DNA from: Paractinoplanes lichenicola
Lineage (GTDB): Bacteria; Actinomycetota; Actinomycetes; Mycobacteriales; Micromonosporaceae
Direction: 5' to 3'
DNA: 64,000 nucleotides
NCBI RefSeq assembly: GCF_016785085.1
Contig: NZ_JAENHO010000019.1
Coordinates: 81,175 to 145,174 of the forward strand
This document shows, piece after piece, positions 49,084 through 56,885 of the stretch. How positions within the stretch are numbered: the first letter of the stretch is position 1; every line of letters starts with the position of its first letter. The position numbers and the translations under genes are program-made. Below the pieces are notes generated by a model. That model made no database searches. It was given only the letters and a program-made list of their open reading frames with translations, and was not told the DNA's origin.

Positions 49084-51414
49084 CTATTCGATCTGGCGAG
49101 CGGCACGGATCTCACGCGCACGGCGCAGCAGCGGTTCGGCCTCGGCCACCCGGCCCAGCGCCTGCAAGCTGGACGCCAGGTTCTTCCTTGCGATGGTGAC
49201 GTTGGGGTGGTGGGGTCCGAGGGCGGTCTCGCTGATGGTCAACGCGCGGCGCAGCAGCGGTTCGGCTTCGGCCGCCCGACCTAGCGCGTGCAAGCTGGAC
49301 GCCAGGTTGTTCAGCGTGATCGCGACGCTGGGGTGGTGGGGTCCGAGGGCAGTCTCGGCGATGGTCAGCGCGCGGCGCAGCAGCGGTTCGGCTTCGGCCG
49401 CCCGATCCAGCGCCTGCAGGCTGAGCGCCAGGTTGTTCAGCGTGGTGGCGACGTCAGGGTGGTGGGGTCCGAGGGCGGTCTCGCTGATGGTCAGCGCGCG
49501 GCGCAGCAGCGGTTCGGCTTCGGCCGCCCGATCCAGCGCCTGCAAGCTGGACGCCAGGTTGTTCAGCGTGGTGGCGACGTCAGGGTGGTGGGGTCCGAGG
49601 GCGGTCTCGCTGATGGTCAGCGCGCGGCGCAGCAGCGATTCAGCTTCGGCCGCCCGGCCCAACGCCCGCAAGCCGAGCGCCAGGTTGTTCAGCCTGGTGG
49701 CGACGCTGGGGTGATCAGGTCCAAGGGCGGTCTCGCTGATGGTCAACGCGCGGCGCAGCAGCGATTCGGCTTCGGCCGCCCGACCAAGCTCCTGCAAGCT
49801 GTTCGCCAGGTTGTTCATCGTGATGGCGACGCTGGGGTGGTCAGGTCCGAGGGCGGTCTCGCTGATGGTCAGCGCGCGGCGATGCAGCGGTTCGGCTTCG
49901 GCCGCCCGGCCCAGCAATTGCATGCTGTTCGCCAGGTTGTCCAGCGCGGTGGCGACGTGACGGTGGTCAGGTCCGAGGGCGGCCTCATAGAGAGTCAACG
50001 AACGCTGTTTCTGTCGGAAAGCGTTGCGATAGCGGCCCTGGGACTGTTCGAAGACCGCGCATTCATTAAGCAGAAACCCGAGATCAACACCGCCGATGTC
50101 CTCCGGGCACACCAGTTCGACGGCGGCGATGTGCGGGGCCAGCGCTGACCATTGTGGCCATGTCGCAGGCAGCTGCCCTGCGTTACCCGAGGGCGCCGCC
50201 GCTTTCAATGCCCGAATCGTCGCGGACAAGACATCGCCGTGCTCGGACGTGGCGTCCTGCTCACCTGGCGAGCTGGCGCTGGTGTGGCGCAGGTGATCGG
50301 CGACCACGGCCTGTACTAGTCGATGCACACTGACCGTCGTCTCGGACAGGGTGATCATGTTGTACGAGGCCAGCACGCCCAGCCCCTGATCCACGGCGAC
50401 CGCTTCGAGGTCAAGGCCAGCCAGCACATCACGCGGCACAGGGTCCGGCCCGAGGCACGACAGCACACGTAACAGGCGAGCCGCTATCGCCGACTGGCCA
50501 CCGATCTGTTCCAGGGTCACTGACCAGACCTGCGCGACCGCACGCCGCGCCGAGTCCCCCGCCGCGACCGAGCCCAACACCCCACCCGGGTCCTCGCGTA
50601 GTCGGCGCAGGTAGCTCGCAATCGGCGTCCGGGTCTGCCGCAGATAGGCGCCCGCCTGCTGCAACGCCAGCGGCAGGCACCCCAACTCGCCGGCCAACAC
50701 CGCCGCCGTGGCCTCGTCCGGCTGTTCCGATAGGCGCACCAGCAACGCGACCGCCGCAACCGGGGTCAGGACTTCCACCCGCAGACACCCATCGGTGACC
50801 CGCTCCCACCCCACATCCCGCCGGGTAGTGATCACCACGTGCCCGTCGGCCAGATCCGCCAGCAAGCCGTCCACGTCTTCGCGACGCTCCACGTTGTCGA
50901 GGATCAGCAGCCACCCCGGATGGGCCTGCAGCCATCCAACCGCCCACCCGGCCGCGTCCGGCTCCTGCGCCACAATCCGCGCGTCGGGATGCAACCGGTA
51001 CGCCAGTTCCGCCAACCCGGACTCGATCGACTCCGGCGAGTCCGCGTTCACCCACCACACCAGCGGATACTCCCGCCGATGGGTGTGCGCGTACTGCAAG
51101 GCCAGCTCGCTCTTGCCCACCCCGCCCAGCCCGTGCACCGCCTGCGATTGCGCCACCACCCCGGCACCCGCCTCGACCAGCCGGCCCAGTTCGGCCAACT
51201 CCTCGTCGCGGCCCACAAACGACTTCACCGGCAGCTTTGGCAACCCCACCAACCCGGGCACCGGCACCGGCACGTCCCCCGGTTGGCCCAGCGGCACCAA
51301 CTGGCCCTGCACCGCACGCGCCCGATCTCCGGTCTGCACGATCCCCGAGCTGTCGCGCAAGGCCGCCGAGCGCACCCCTTCCGCCGCCACGAATTCGCCG
51401 CCGGTTCCGGTCAT
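49084..51414 (-). CDS. STAND (NB-ARC) ATPase with TPR sensor and N-terminal shared motif
   Basis: 776 residues from ATG at 51414, which overlaps the effector stop (ATGA). Residues 13-30 hold the shared motif RSAALRDSSGIVQTGD. A linker leads to an NB-ARC ATPase: Walker A GLGGVGKS (95-102), Walker B WLLILDNVE (168-176), sensor VITTRRDVGW, and GCLPLALQQAGAYL as the GxPLA motif. A winged-helix/ARC2 region (PVPRDVLAGLDLEAVA) follows, then about seven 42-residue TPRs from residue 478. STAND proteins oligomerise on sensing a trigger. The layout fits a bacterial NLR-type receptor. Confidence 0.92.
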   Translation of the reverse strand: MTGTGGEFVAAEGVRSAALRDSSGIVQTGDRARAVQGQLVPLGQPGDVPVPVPGLVGLPKLPVKSFVGRDEELAELGRLVEAGAGVVAQSQAVHGLGGVGKSELALQYAHTHRREYPLVWWVNADSPESIESGLAELAYRLHPDARIVAQEPDAAGWAVGWLQAHPGWLLILDNVERREDVDGLLADLADGHVVITTRRDVGWERVTDGCLRVEVLTPVAAVALLVRLSEQPDEATAAVLAGELGCLPLALQQAGAYLRQTRTPIASYLRRLREDPGGVLGSVAAGDSARRAVAQVWSVTLEQIGGQSAIAARLLRVLSCLGPDPVPRDVLAGLDLEAVAVDQGLGVLASYNMITLSETTVSVHRLVQAVVADHLRHTSASSPGEQDATSEHGDVLSATIRALKAAAPSGNAGQLPATWPQWSALAPHIAAVELVCPEDIGGVDLGFLLNECAVFEQSQGRYRNAFRQKQRSLTLYEAALGPDHRHVATALDNLANSMQLLGRAAEAEPLHRRALTISETALGPDHPSVAITMNNLANSLQELGRAAEAESLLRRALTISETALGPDHPSVATRLNNLALGLRALGRAAEAESLLRRALTISETALGPHHPDVATTLNNLASSLQALDRAAEAEPLLRRALTISETALGPHHPDVATTLNNLALSLQALDRAAEAEPLLRRALTIAETALGPHHPSVAITLNNLASSLHALGRAAEAEPLLRRALTISETALGPHHPNVTIARKNLASSLQALGRVAEAEPLLRRAREIRAARQIE
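49087..49983 (-). repeat. Seven near-identical 42-residue TPR units (126-bp repeats)
   Basis: The 3' end of the STAND gene encodes seven TPRs, each opening TALGPxHPxVA and closing AEPLLRRALTISE, kinesin-light-chain type. Adjacent units (for example four and five) differ at only a few residues, and the DNA repeats every 126 bp. Such homogeneity suggests recent expansion or gene conversion of the sensor. Confidence 0.9.
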
Positions 51415-51836
51415 CGCGGGCCCGGGCCCTGCCACGCGGCGCTGCCGTCTCCGGTCTGCACAATTCCCGAGTTGTCTCGCATCGCCACTGAGCGCGGCCC
51501 CGACGCGGTCACCGCGATCCCGGCCTCACTCAGCAACCCAGCGACGTCGGCCGCCAACTCCGCATCTGCCTGCAACGCCCGCCGCAACTCCGCGCGCAGA
51601 ACCGCCACCCGATCGGCATCTTCCGGCAGCTCCGCGACCTCCTCCACCGCCTGCTGCACAGCCGCCGCCGACTCCTTACGGCCCAGCACACGCCGCAACA
51701 CCCGGCCACCCAGATTCACGGTCGCCGAGGCCGTAGCTTCTTCCACCTTCGACGCCACCGCTGCCCCGTACGCGCCGATCGCCGCCAAGACGTGCGGAAC
51801 CGCCGCTGCCGCCAAAGCCGCCGCATCCACGTCCAC
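51411..51836 (-). CDS. Candidate membrane-acting effector with RHIM-like amyloid motif
   Basis: 141 residues from GTG at 51836; GAGGAG lies 8 bases upstream, while the GTG at 51845 abuts it. The N-terminus (VDVDAAALAAAAVPHVLAAI followed by GAYGAAVASKVEEA) is a hydrophobic helix. Amphipathic helices follow to about residue 108. Residues 115-130 are RSVAMRDNSGIVQTGD, which reappears in the N-terminus of the overlapping STAND gene. This matches the Bell-like effector plus amyloid-motif plan of NLR-linked bacterial cell-death systems (inference). No enzymatic motif is seen. Confidence 0.75.
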   Translation of the reverse strand: MDVDAAALAAAAVPHVLAAIGAYGAAVASKVEEATASATVNLGGRVLRRVLGRKESAAAVQQAVEEVAELPEDADRVAVLRAELRRALQADAELAADVAGLLSEAGIAVTASGPRSVAMRDNSGIVQTGDGSAAWQGPGPR

Positions 51837-51983
51837 GACACACACTCCTCACAGGTCACCCGACCGAAACTCGATCAGTACCACCTGTGAACACGGAATG
51901 TGATCGCTCATTCGACGGAAGCAGCGTGCCAGATCGGCTTGCTCTACCAGCCAGGCTGCCTAAAGCCCGGCCCACGACGATGG

Positions 51984-52502
51984 TCAGCTCTCATCCTCGG
52001 CGTCGGCTGCTGCCCACATCTTCTTGAACAATCGATCCACTGCCGGGATCACCTTGGCAACTTCGATTGACCGGTGACCTACCCACACAGTCGGCTCGCT
52101 CGAAGTGCCTTCTAGCCGAGTCGTATATTGCTGAGCAAGTGATGCCCGCGTCAGGCTCGGGTCAGCATCAAGCTCATCGTCTTGGAGACGGCCCTCGCCG
52201 ACTGCGTACTCGTCGAAGTGCTCGATGATGTCGCGGGCATCCACCAACTCAGGTAGGTCCGTCCGGAATCGCTTCAAAGCGGAATTGAGGATCGCCCTTG
52301 CTCTGTCGTTGGTCAGCGAGTCTCGCGACATCTCGGCCGCACGGATCATCTGCCGTAAGGCGACCAGCAGCAGATATCCGTCCCAGATGCTGCTCCCGTT
52401 GAGCAGCCGCTCGGCCTGCACCATCGACGCTCGGCCCCAAGTCCACGCATGGTTCACGGCGAGGTTGTGTCGAGCCTGGAGCTGTGGCAACCCGGATTCC
52501 AC
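51984..52502 (-). CDS. Hypothetical protein with a HEPN-type R-D-x3-H motif
   Basis: 172 residues, mostly helical. R90-D-I-I-E-H95 fits the HEPN RNase signature R-[N/D/H]-x3-H and lies in a helix, LVDARDIIEHFDEYAVGEGR, as expected. Upstream helices (LLVALRQMIRAAEMSRDSLT) would form the four-helix bundle. No antitoxin MNT gene is adjacent. It is co-directional with the effector and STAND genes, with a 147-bp gap, and sits 3' of tRNA-Ser. Codon usage is less GC-biased. RNase activity is inferred only. Confidence 0.6.
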   Translation of the reverse strand: MESGLPQLQARHNLAVNHAWTWGRASMVQAERLLNGSSIWDGYLLLVALRQMIRAAEMSRDSLTNDRARAILNSALKRFRTDLPELVDARDIIEHFDEYAVGEGRLQDDELDADPSLTRASLAQQYTTRLEGTSSEPTVWVGHRSIEVAKVIPAVDRLFKKMWAAADAEDES

Positions 52503-52719
52503 GGCGATCAGGTTCCTCTACCGGCACGCCTCTGCGCCAGCAATATTTCGGGCGAGAGCGAACACGCAAGCCCGCGGTCTCCTAGTCGCGACAAGGTCGC
52601 GATGAGTGAGCTTGACTGATCCGCGATCAGATCGATGAGGCTCAACAGGAAAGTGCTGAACCCCGATTCGACCTGCCTTCGCACGGGTGGGCCCGAGGGG
52701 TTTACTGCTGGTGATCGTG

Positions 52720-52804
52720 CGGAGGGCGTGGGATTCGAACCCACGAAGAGTTTCCCCTTACCGGTTTTCAAGACCGGCGCCATCGGCCACTAGGCGAGCC
52801 CTCC
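52720..52804 (-). tRNA. tRNA-Ser (anticodon UGA)
   Basis: 85 nt on the minus strand. Acceptor stem GGAGGGC/GCCCTCC with discriminator G, anticodon stem CCGGT/ACCGG around loop CTTGAAA (anticodon TGA at 52768-52770), long variable arm AGGGGAAACTCTTC, and T-arm GTGGG-TTCGAAT-CCCAC. The CCA end is not encoded. It decodes UCA (and possibly other UCN) codons. The 3' end faces the HEPN/STAND accessory genes, a typical integration-site arrangement. Confidence 0.97.
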
Positions 52805-52933
52805 CGATGTTGCTGTCCCAGTGTGCCAGATGGGGACCCGTGAGCCTGACACAGCCCGTACGGAAACTTAAATCACGACTCTGAAAAGGCATCTGAGCTG
52901 CTGATACACGTGTTCCGTAACTGTTACAGGTAG

Positions 52934-52964
52934 TTGACACGGTATCGATGGACGTGGTTACAGT
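52934..52964 (+). promoter_or_regulatory. Possible promoter of the GH30 gene
   Basis: TTGACA at 52934-52939 is a perfect -35. TACAGT at 52959-52964 fits a -10 but the spacer is 19 bases, slightly long. Palindromes ACACGTGT (about 52906) and GTAACTGTTAC (52917-52927) lie just upstream and could bind a sugar-responsive regulator. The start codon is 57 bases further on. Confidence 0.4.
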
Positions 52965-53021
52965 TCAGAGCCTTTACCTATCCCGCCCAAGGCCCCCACC
53001 TACGGCAAGGGAGTCCCCGTC

Positions 53022-54866
53022 ATGTCCATCCCCAAGAAAGTGGCGTGGGTCGCGACCGCGGTCCTGAGTTCGACCGTCCTCGCCGCCCCCGCCGCGTTTG
53101 CCGCCAATGAGACGGTGAACGTGTATCTGACCACCACCAGTGACGCCGGTGGCCGGACCGTCACGCGCGGCTTGCAGCAGCAGTCGCCGGTTGCGTTCGG
53201 CAGCAGCAGCGGGTCGGCCAACCAGACCATCACGGTCAACGAGAACACCAGCTACCAGCAGTTCGAGGGCGCCGGCGCGTCGATCACGGACACCGCGGCG
53301 TTCAACATCCGGGGCAGCGGCGCGCTCTCGGCCGCCACCCAGAACGACGTCATGACGAAGTTGTTCAGCCCGAGCGCCGGCATCGGGGTGAGCGCGATCC
53401 GCAACGTCATCGGCTCGTCCGACCTGGCGCAGAACAACTTCTCGTACGACAACACGTGCTGCGACGTGAACGACTTCTCGCTGGCGCGGGATGCCGACGT
53501 CATGGCGTTGACCAAGCAGGCGGTCGGGCTCAATCCGGCCGGTTTTGTGATGGCCTCGCCGTGGACCGCGCCGCCGTGGATGAAGGACAACAACGCGTAC
53601 AGCCAGGGTTATCTGCAGGCCCAGTATTACAAGGCGTACGCGCAATACTTCGTCAAGTACATCCAGGGTTACCAGGCCCAGGGCGTACCGATCCGGTATG
53701 TCACCTCGCAGAACGAGCCGGGGTGCTGCCCCGGTTACCCGTCGATGCAGTGGCCGGTCTCGGGGCTGCAGTCGTTCGCGAAGAACGACCTGATGCCCGC
53801 GCTGCAGGCGGCCGGGCTCAACACGAAGCTCCTCATCGGAGACTGGAACTTCGACACGTACGACCAGTGGGTGGCCCCGCTTGTGGCGGACACCGCGATC
53901 CGCAACCACCCGAATTTCGGCGGCATCGCGTGGCACGACTACGGCGGCAGCCCGTCGACCGCGAGCACGGTGCGTAACCAGTATCCGAACGTCAACATGT
54001 ACATGACCGAGCACTCGGGCGGCACCTGGGTCAGCAATCAGCACGCCGAGGACATGGGCGACCTCATCGAGTATTTCCGCAACTGGGGTCGCGCCTGGAC
54101 GAAGTGGTCGCTGGCCGTGGACCAGAACATGGGCCCGCACAACGGCGGCTGCGGCACCTGCACCGGCCTGATCACCGTGCAGCGTGGCGGCAGCCGAAAC
54201 GGCCAGGTCGACTACACGATCGAGTACTACACGATGGGTCACCTGACCAAGTTCGTGAAGCCGGGTGCCGTACGGATCGACTCGAGCGCGAACAGCACCG
54301 TGTCGAACGTCGCTTTCCGTAACACTGACGGCTCGAAGGCCCTGATCGCCTACAACACCAGCGGCGGCGCCCAGAGCGTCAAGGTCAACTGGGGTGGGCA
54401 GTCCTTCGTCTACAACCTTCCCGCCCGTACGTCGGCCACGTTCACCTGGAGCGGGGCGCAATCGGGCGGGCCCGCGGCGAGAACCGGCACGATCACCGGG
54501 CTGGGCGGCAAGTGCCTCGACGTCACCGGCGGGTCGACCGCCAACGGCAACCAGCCGCAGCTGTGGGACTGCACGTCGGGCAACACGAACCAGCAGTGGA
54601 CGGTCGGCGCCGACGGCACGATCCGCGGGCTCGGCAAGTGCCTCGACGTGGCGAACAACTCGACGGCGGACGGCGCGGTGGTTCACCAATGGGACTGCAT
54701 CGACTCCGTCGCGAGTCAGAAGTGGACGGTCACGGCCGGCCGCGACATCGTGAACAACGCCTCCGGCAAGTGTCTCGATGTGAAGGACAACAGCACGGCC
54801 AACGGCGCGAAGCTACAGCTGTGGGCGTGCACCGGGGCCGCGAACCAGAAGTGGACGGCGCCGTAA
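53022..54866 (+). CDS. GH30 glycoside hydrolase with C-terminal ricin-type lectin domain
   Basis: 614 residues. The Sec signal peptide is cleaved near AAPAAFA-ANETV. The (beta/alpha)8 catalytic domain has acid/base E232 in SQNEPGCC and nucleophile E330 in MTEHSGG, with FEGAGASITDTAAFNI near the N-terminus, as in GH30 endo-beta-1,6-glucanases/glucosylceramidase relatives. A beta-sandwich follows (about 395-470), then a ricin B-type trefoil (483-614) with QxW repeats NQQWTV, SQKWTV and NQKWTAP. It is secreted and probably degrades fungal or plant glucan. Confidence 0.95.
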   Translation: MSIPKKVAWVATAVLSSTVLAAPAAFAANETVNVYLTTTSDAGGRTVTRGLQQQSPVAFGSSSGSANQTITVNENTSYQQFEGAGASITDTAAFNIRGSGALSAATQNDVMTKLFSPSAGIGVSAIRNVIGSSDLAQNNFSYDNTCCDVNDFSLARDADVMALTKQAVGLNPAGFVMASPWTAPPWMKDNNAYSQGYLQAQYYKAYAQYFVKYIQGYQAQGVPIRYVTSQNEPGCCPGYPSMQWPVSGLQSFAKNDLMPALQAAGLNTKLLIGDWNFDTYDQWVAPLVADTAIRNHPNFGGIAWHDYGGSPSTASTVRNQYPNVNMYMTEHSGGTWVSNQHAEDMGDLIEYFRNWGRAWTKWSLAVDQNMGPHNGGCGTCTGLITVQRGGSRNGQVDYTIEYYTMGHLTKFVKPGAVRIDSSANSTVSNVAFRNTDGSKALIAYNTSGGAQSVKVNWGGQSFVYNLPARTSATFTWSGAQSGGPAARTGTITGLGGKCLDVTGGSTANGNQPQLWDCTSGNTNQQWTVGADGTIRGLGKCLDVANNSTADGAVVHQWDCIDSVASQKWTVTAGRDIVNNASGKCLDVKDNSTANGAKLQLWACTGAANQKWTAP

Positions 54867-54884
54867 CAGGGCAAGCTAGGGACC

Positions 54885-55844
54885 ATGCACGCCATCGTGA
54901 TCGAGGACAAGCAGCTCGTCCCGCGTGAGGTTCCGGATCCCGAGGCCGGCGACGGTGAGGTCGTCATCGACGTCACCGCCGCCGGCGTCAACCGCGCCGA
55001 CGTCGCCCAGCGGCAGGGTTTCTATCCGCCGCCGCCCGGCGCCTCCCCTTATCCCGGCCTCGAATGCGCCGGGGTGATCAGCGCGGTCGGCCCCGGGGTC
55101 ACCGACCGGCACGTCGGCGAGCGGGTCAGCGCGCTGCTGTCCGGCGGCGGATACGCCGAACGGGTCGCCGTTCCGGCGGGGCAGTTGTTCCCGGTGCCGG
55201 CCGGGCTCTCGTTGACCGAGTCGGCCGCGTTGCCCGAGGTCGCGTGCACGGTCTGGTCGAACGTCGTCGACCGGGACCGGCTCCGGAAGGGCCGGACGCT
55301 GCTGGTGCACGGCGGCGGCAGCGGCATCGGCACGTTCGCGATCCAGCTCGGCAAGGCCCTCGGCGCGTCAGTGATCGCCACCGCACGGGCCGGCAAGCAC
55401 GAGGCGCTGCGGGCGCTCGGCGCCGACCTGCTCATCGACTACACGACCGACGACTTCGTCAGCGCCACCCGCGACTTCAACGGTCAGGGCGCCGACGTGA
55501 TCCTCGACATCGTCGGCGCCAAGTATCTGAGCCGCAACATCGAGGCGCTCGCGCCGAACGGCCGGATCTCCGTGATCGGCATGCAGGGCGGCCGCAAGGC
55601 CGAGCTCGACCTGGGGCTGCTGATGGCCAAGCGCGGCTCGGTGTCGTCGACGTCGTTGCGGGCCCGCCCGGCCGCCGACAAGGCCCGCATCGTGGCCGCC
55701 GTCACCCGTGACGTGTGGCCGCTGGTCGAGGCGGGGGCGGTCAAGCCGGTCATTCAGACCACGATGCCGCTGGCCCGGGCGGCTGAGGCGCACGAGCTGA
55801 TGGAGTCGAGCGACCACCTCGGGAAGATCCTGCTAACCCCCTAG
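54885..55844 (+). CDS. NAD(P)H:quinone oxidoreductase (zeta-crystallin/PIG3-like MDR)
   Basis: 319 residues. The GroES-like half starts MHAIVIEDKQLVPREVPDPE and contains RQGFYPPPPGASPYPGLECAG; the Rossmann half has LLVHGGGSGIGTFAIQLGKA, the NADPH-binding glycine motif. No structural zinc cysteines are seen. The sequence matches the PIG3-type quinone oxidoreductases that do one- or two-electron quinone reduction. It follows the GH30 gene but is metabolically unrelated. Confidence 0.93.
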   Translation: MHAIVIEDKQLVPREVPDPEAGDGEVVIDVTAAGVNRADVAQRQGFYPPPPGASPYPGLECAGVISAVGPGVTDRHVGERVSALLSGGGYAERVAVPAGQLFPVPAGLSLTESAALPEVACTVWSNVVDRDRLRKGRTLLVHGGGSGIGTFAIQLGKALGASVIATARAGKHEALRALGADLLIDYTTDDFVSATRDFNGQGADVILDIVGAKYLSRNIEALAPNGRISVIGMQGGRKAELDLGLLMAKRGSVSSTSLRARPAADKARIVAAVTRDVWPLVEAGAVKPVIQTTMPLARAAEAHELMESSDHLGKILLTP

Positions 55845-55979
55845 CCGCGTCCTAAACGTACACTTTCGGGCGATAGTTCGGCAAATTTTGTGTGGCTTTG
55901 ACCGCTTTTTGCGGCGCGGCGAAACGCTGTCGGAGGGCAAGCCGCTCAGCATGGTGTCACTCGGGCCGAGTGATCGGCC

Positions 55980-56007
55980 GGTGGGTTCGCGGCTCGCGAA
56001 ACCCGCC
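55980..56007 (+). other. Leader hairpin before the DUF4352-like gene
   Basis: GGTGGGTTCGCG and CGCGAAACCCGCC pair with one bulged A and a 3-nt loop, 14 bases before the ribosome binding site GGGAGG. It may be an upstream terminator or an attenuating leader structure. I looked for the conserved blocks of the c-di-AMP riboswitch in 55850-56030 and did not see them. Confidence 0.4.
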
Positions 56008-56031
56008 TGACGAGCGACACCGGGAGGTCTC

Positions 56032-56688
56032 GTGACCAACACGCCGTTGCGCCCCGCGCGGTCGGCGCCCGCCGATCGGAAGCCGGCACCGGAGCCGGCC
56101 CGCCGCGGTCGGGCGCCGTGGATCGTGGGTGGAGTGTTTGCCCTGCTCGTGGTCGGGGTAGGGGGTTATGCCGTGCTTGGCCGAGGTGGCGACAAAGCTC
56201 CCTCGGAAACGGTCACCACCGACAGCGCGGCGCTCGACAGTGCCGCGCCGATCGATGCTGTGCCGACCCCGACTGTTGCCGAGCTAACGGTGCTGCCGGT
56301 GGGCCGCAAGGCGACGGAGGGCACTCTTTCGATCGCCGTCACCAAGACGGAGTGCGGGGTCGCCGAAGTCGGCCCGCCCGATCTTCCGCTTCCCGCCGAG
56401 GGTGAGTTCTGCCTGGTCAGCATGGCTGTGCAGAACACCGGAAAGGAAGCACGGCTGCTCGATCCGGGTGCGCAACGCGCGCTCGACGGGCAGGGGCGGT
56501 CCTATCGCGTGGCCGAGCAGGCCGCCGTTTTCGTCAACGACCAGGATCCGTCGTTGCTCGACGAGATTCCGGCCGGGGCGATCCGGCAGGGCGTGGTTCC
56601 GTTCGACGTGCCCAAGGGCGCCCGGCTGACGGAGCTGCTGTTGCACAAGTCGCCTTACAGTACGGGCGTACGGGTTCCTCTGTCCTGA
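56032..56688 (+). CDS. Membrane-anchored DUF4352-type protein
   Basis: 218 residues from GTG (GGGAGG 5 bases upstream). A Pro/Arg-rich cytoplasmic head is followed by a single helix (APWIVGGVFALLVVGVGGYAVLG) and an extracellular Ser/Thr linker. The C-terminal immunoglobulin-like domain has LPAEGEFCLVSMAVQNTGKEARLLDPGAQRAL, typical of DUF4352, with a Cys pair (TECGVAE and EFCLVS) likely disulfide-bonded. Function unknown; extracytoplasmic. Confidence 0.82.
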   Translation: MTNTPLRPARSAPADRKPAPEPARRGRAPWIVGGVFALLVVGVGGYAVLGRGGDKAPSETVTTDSAALDSAAPIDAVPTPTVAELTVLPVGRKATEGTLSIAVTKTECGVAEVGPPDLPLPAEGEFCLVSMAVQNTGKEARLLDPGAQRALDGQGRSYRVAEQAAVFVNDQDPSLLDEIPAGAIRQGVVPFDVPKGARLTELLLHKSPYSTGVRVPLS

Positions 56689-56885
56689 TCACGGACGTAT
56701 TTCGGAGATCCACAGTCACCGATCGAGTGCGTAACTCGCATTCTTTTTCTCGATCGAGCAAGGGTGATTGTGCCATTTCGACCCCACGACATTCCTGATG
56801 TGTGTTGGCATGGTCGACGGAATTAACGAGTAGTCCGGGTTCCCATTGCCGTCCGTAATGGCCGGCGCCGGCGCGGTGCACGCTA

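Noticed and set aside
34414..52804. attL/attR pair of a single 18-kb integrated element
   Set aside because: The two tRNA-Ser 3' sequences are inverted, and the genes between them are mainly core chromosomal functions with no integrase.
55845..56885. c-di-AMP (ydaO) riboswitch before the DUF4352-like or NlpC/P60 genes
   Set aside because: Such switches often precede cell-wall hydrolases in actinobacteria, but I could not find the conserved GGAACC-type and GGTGAATC-type blocks in either leader.
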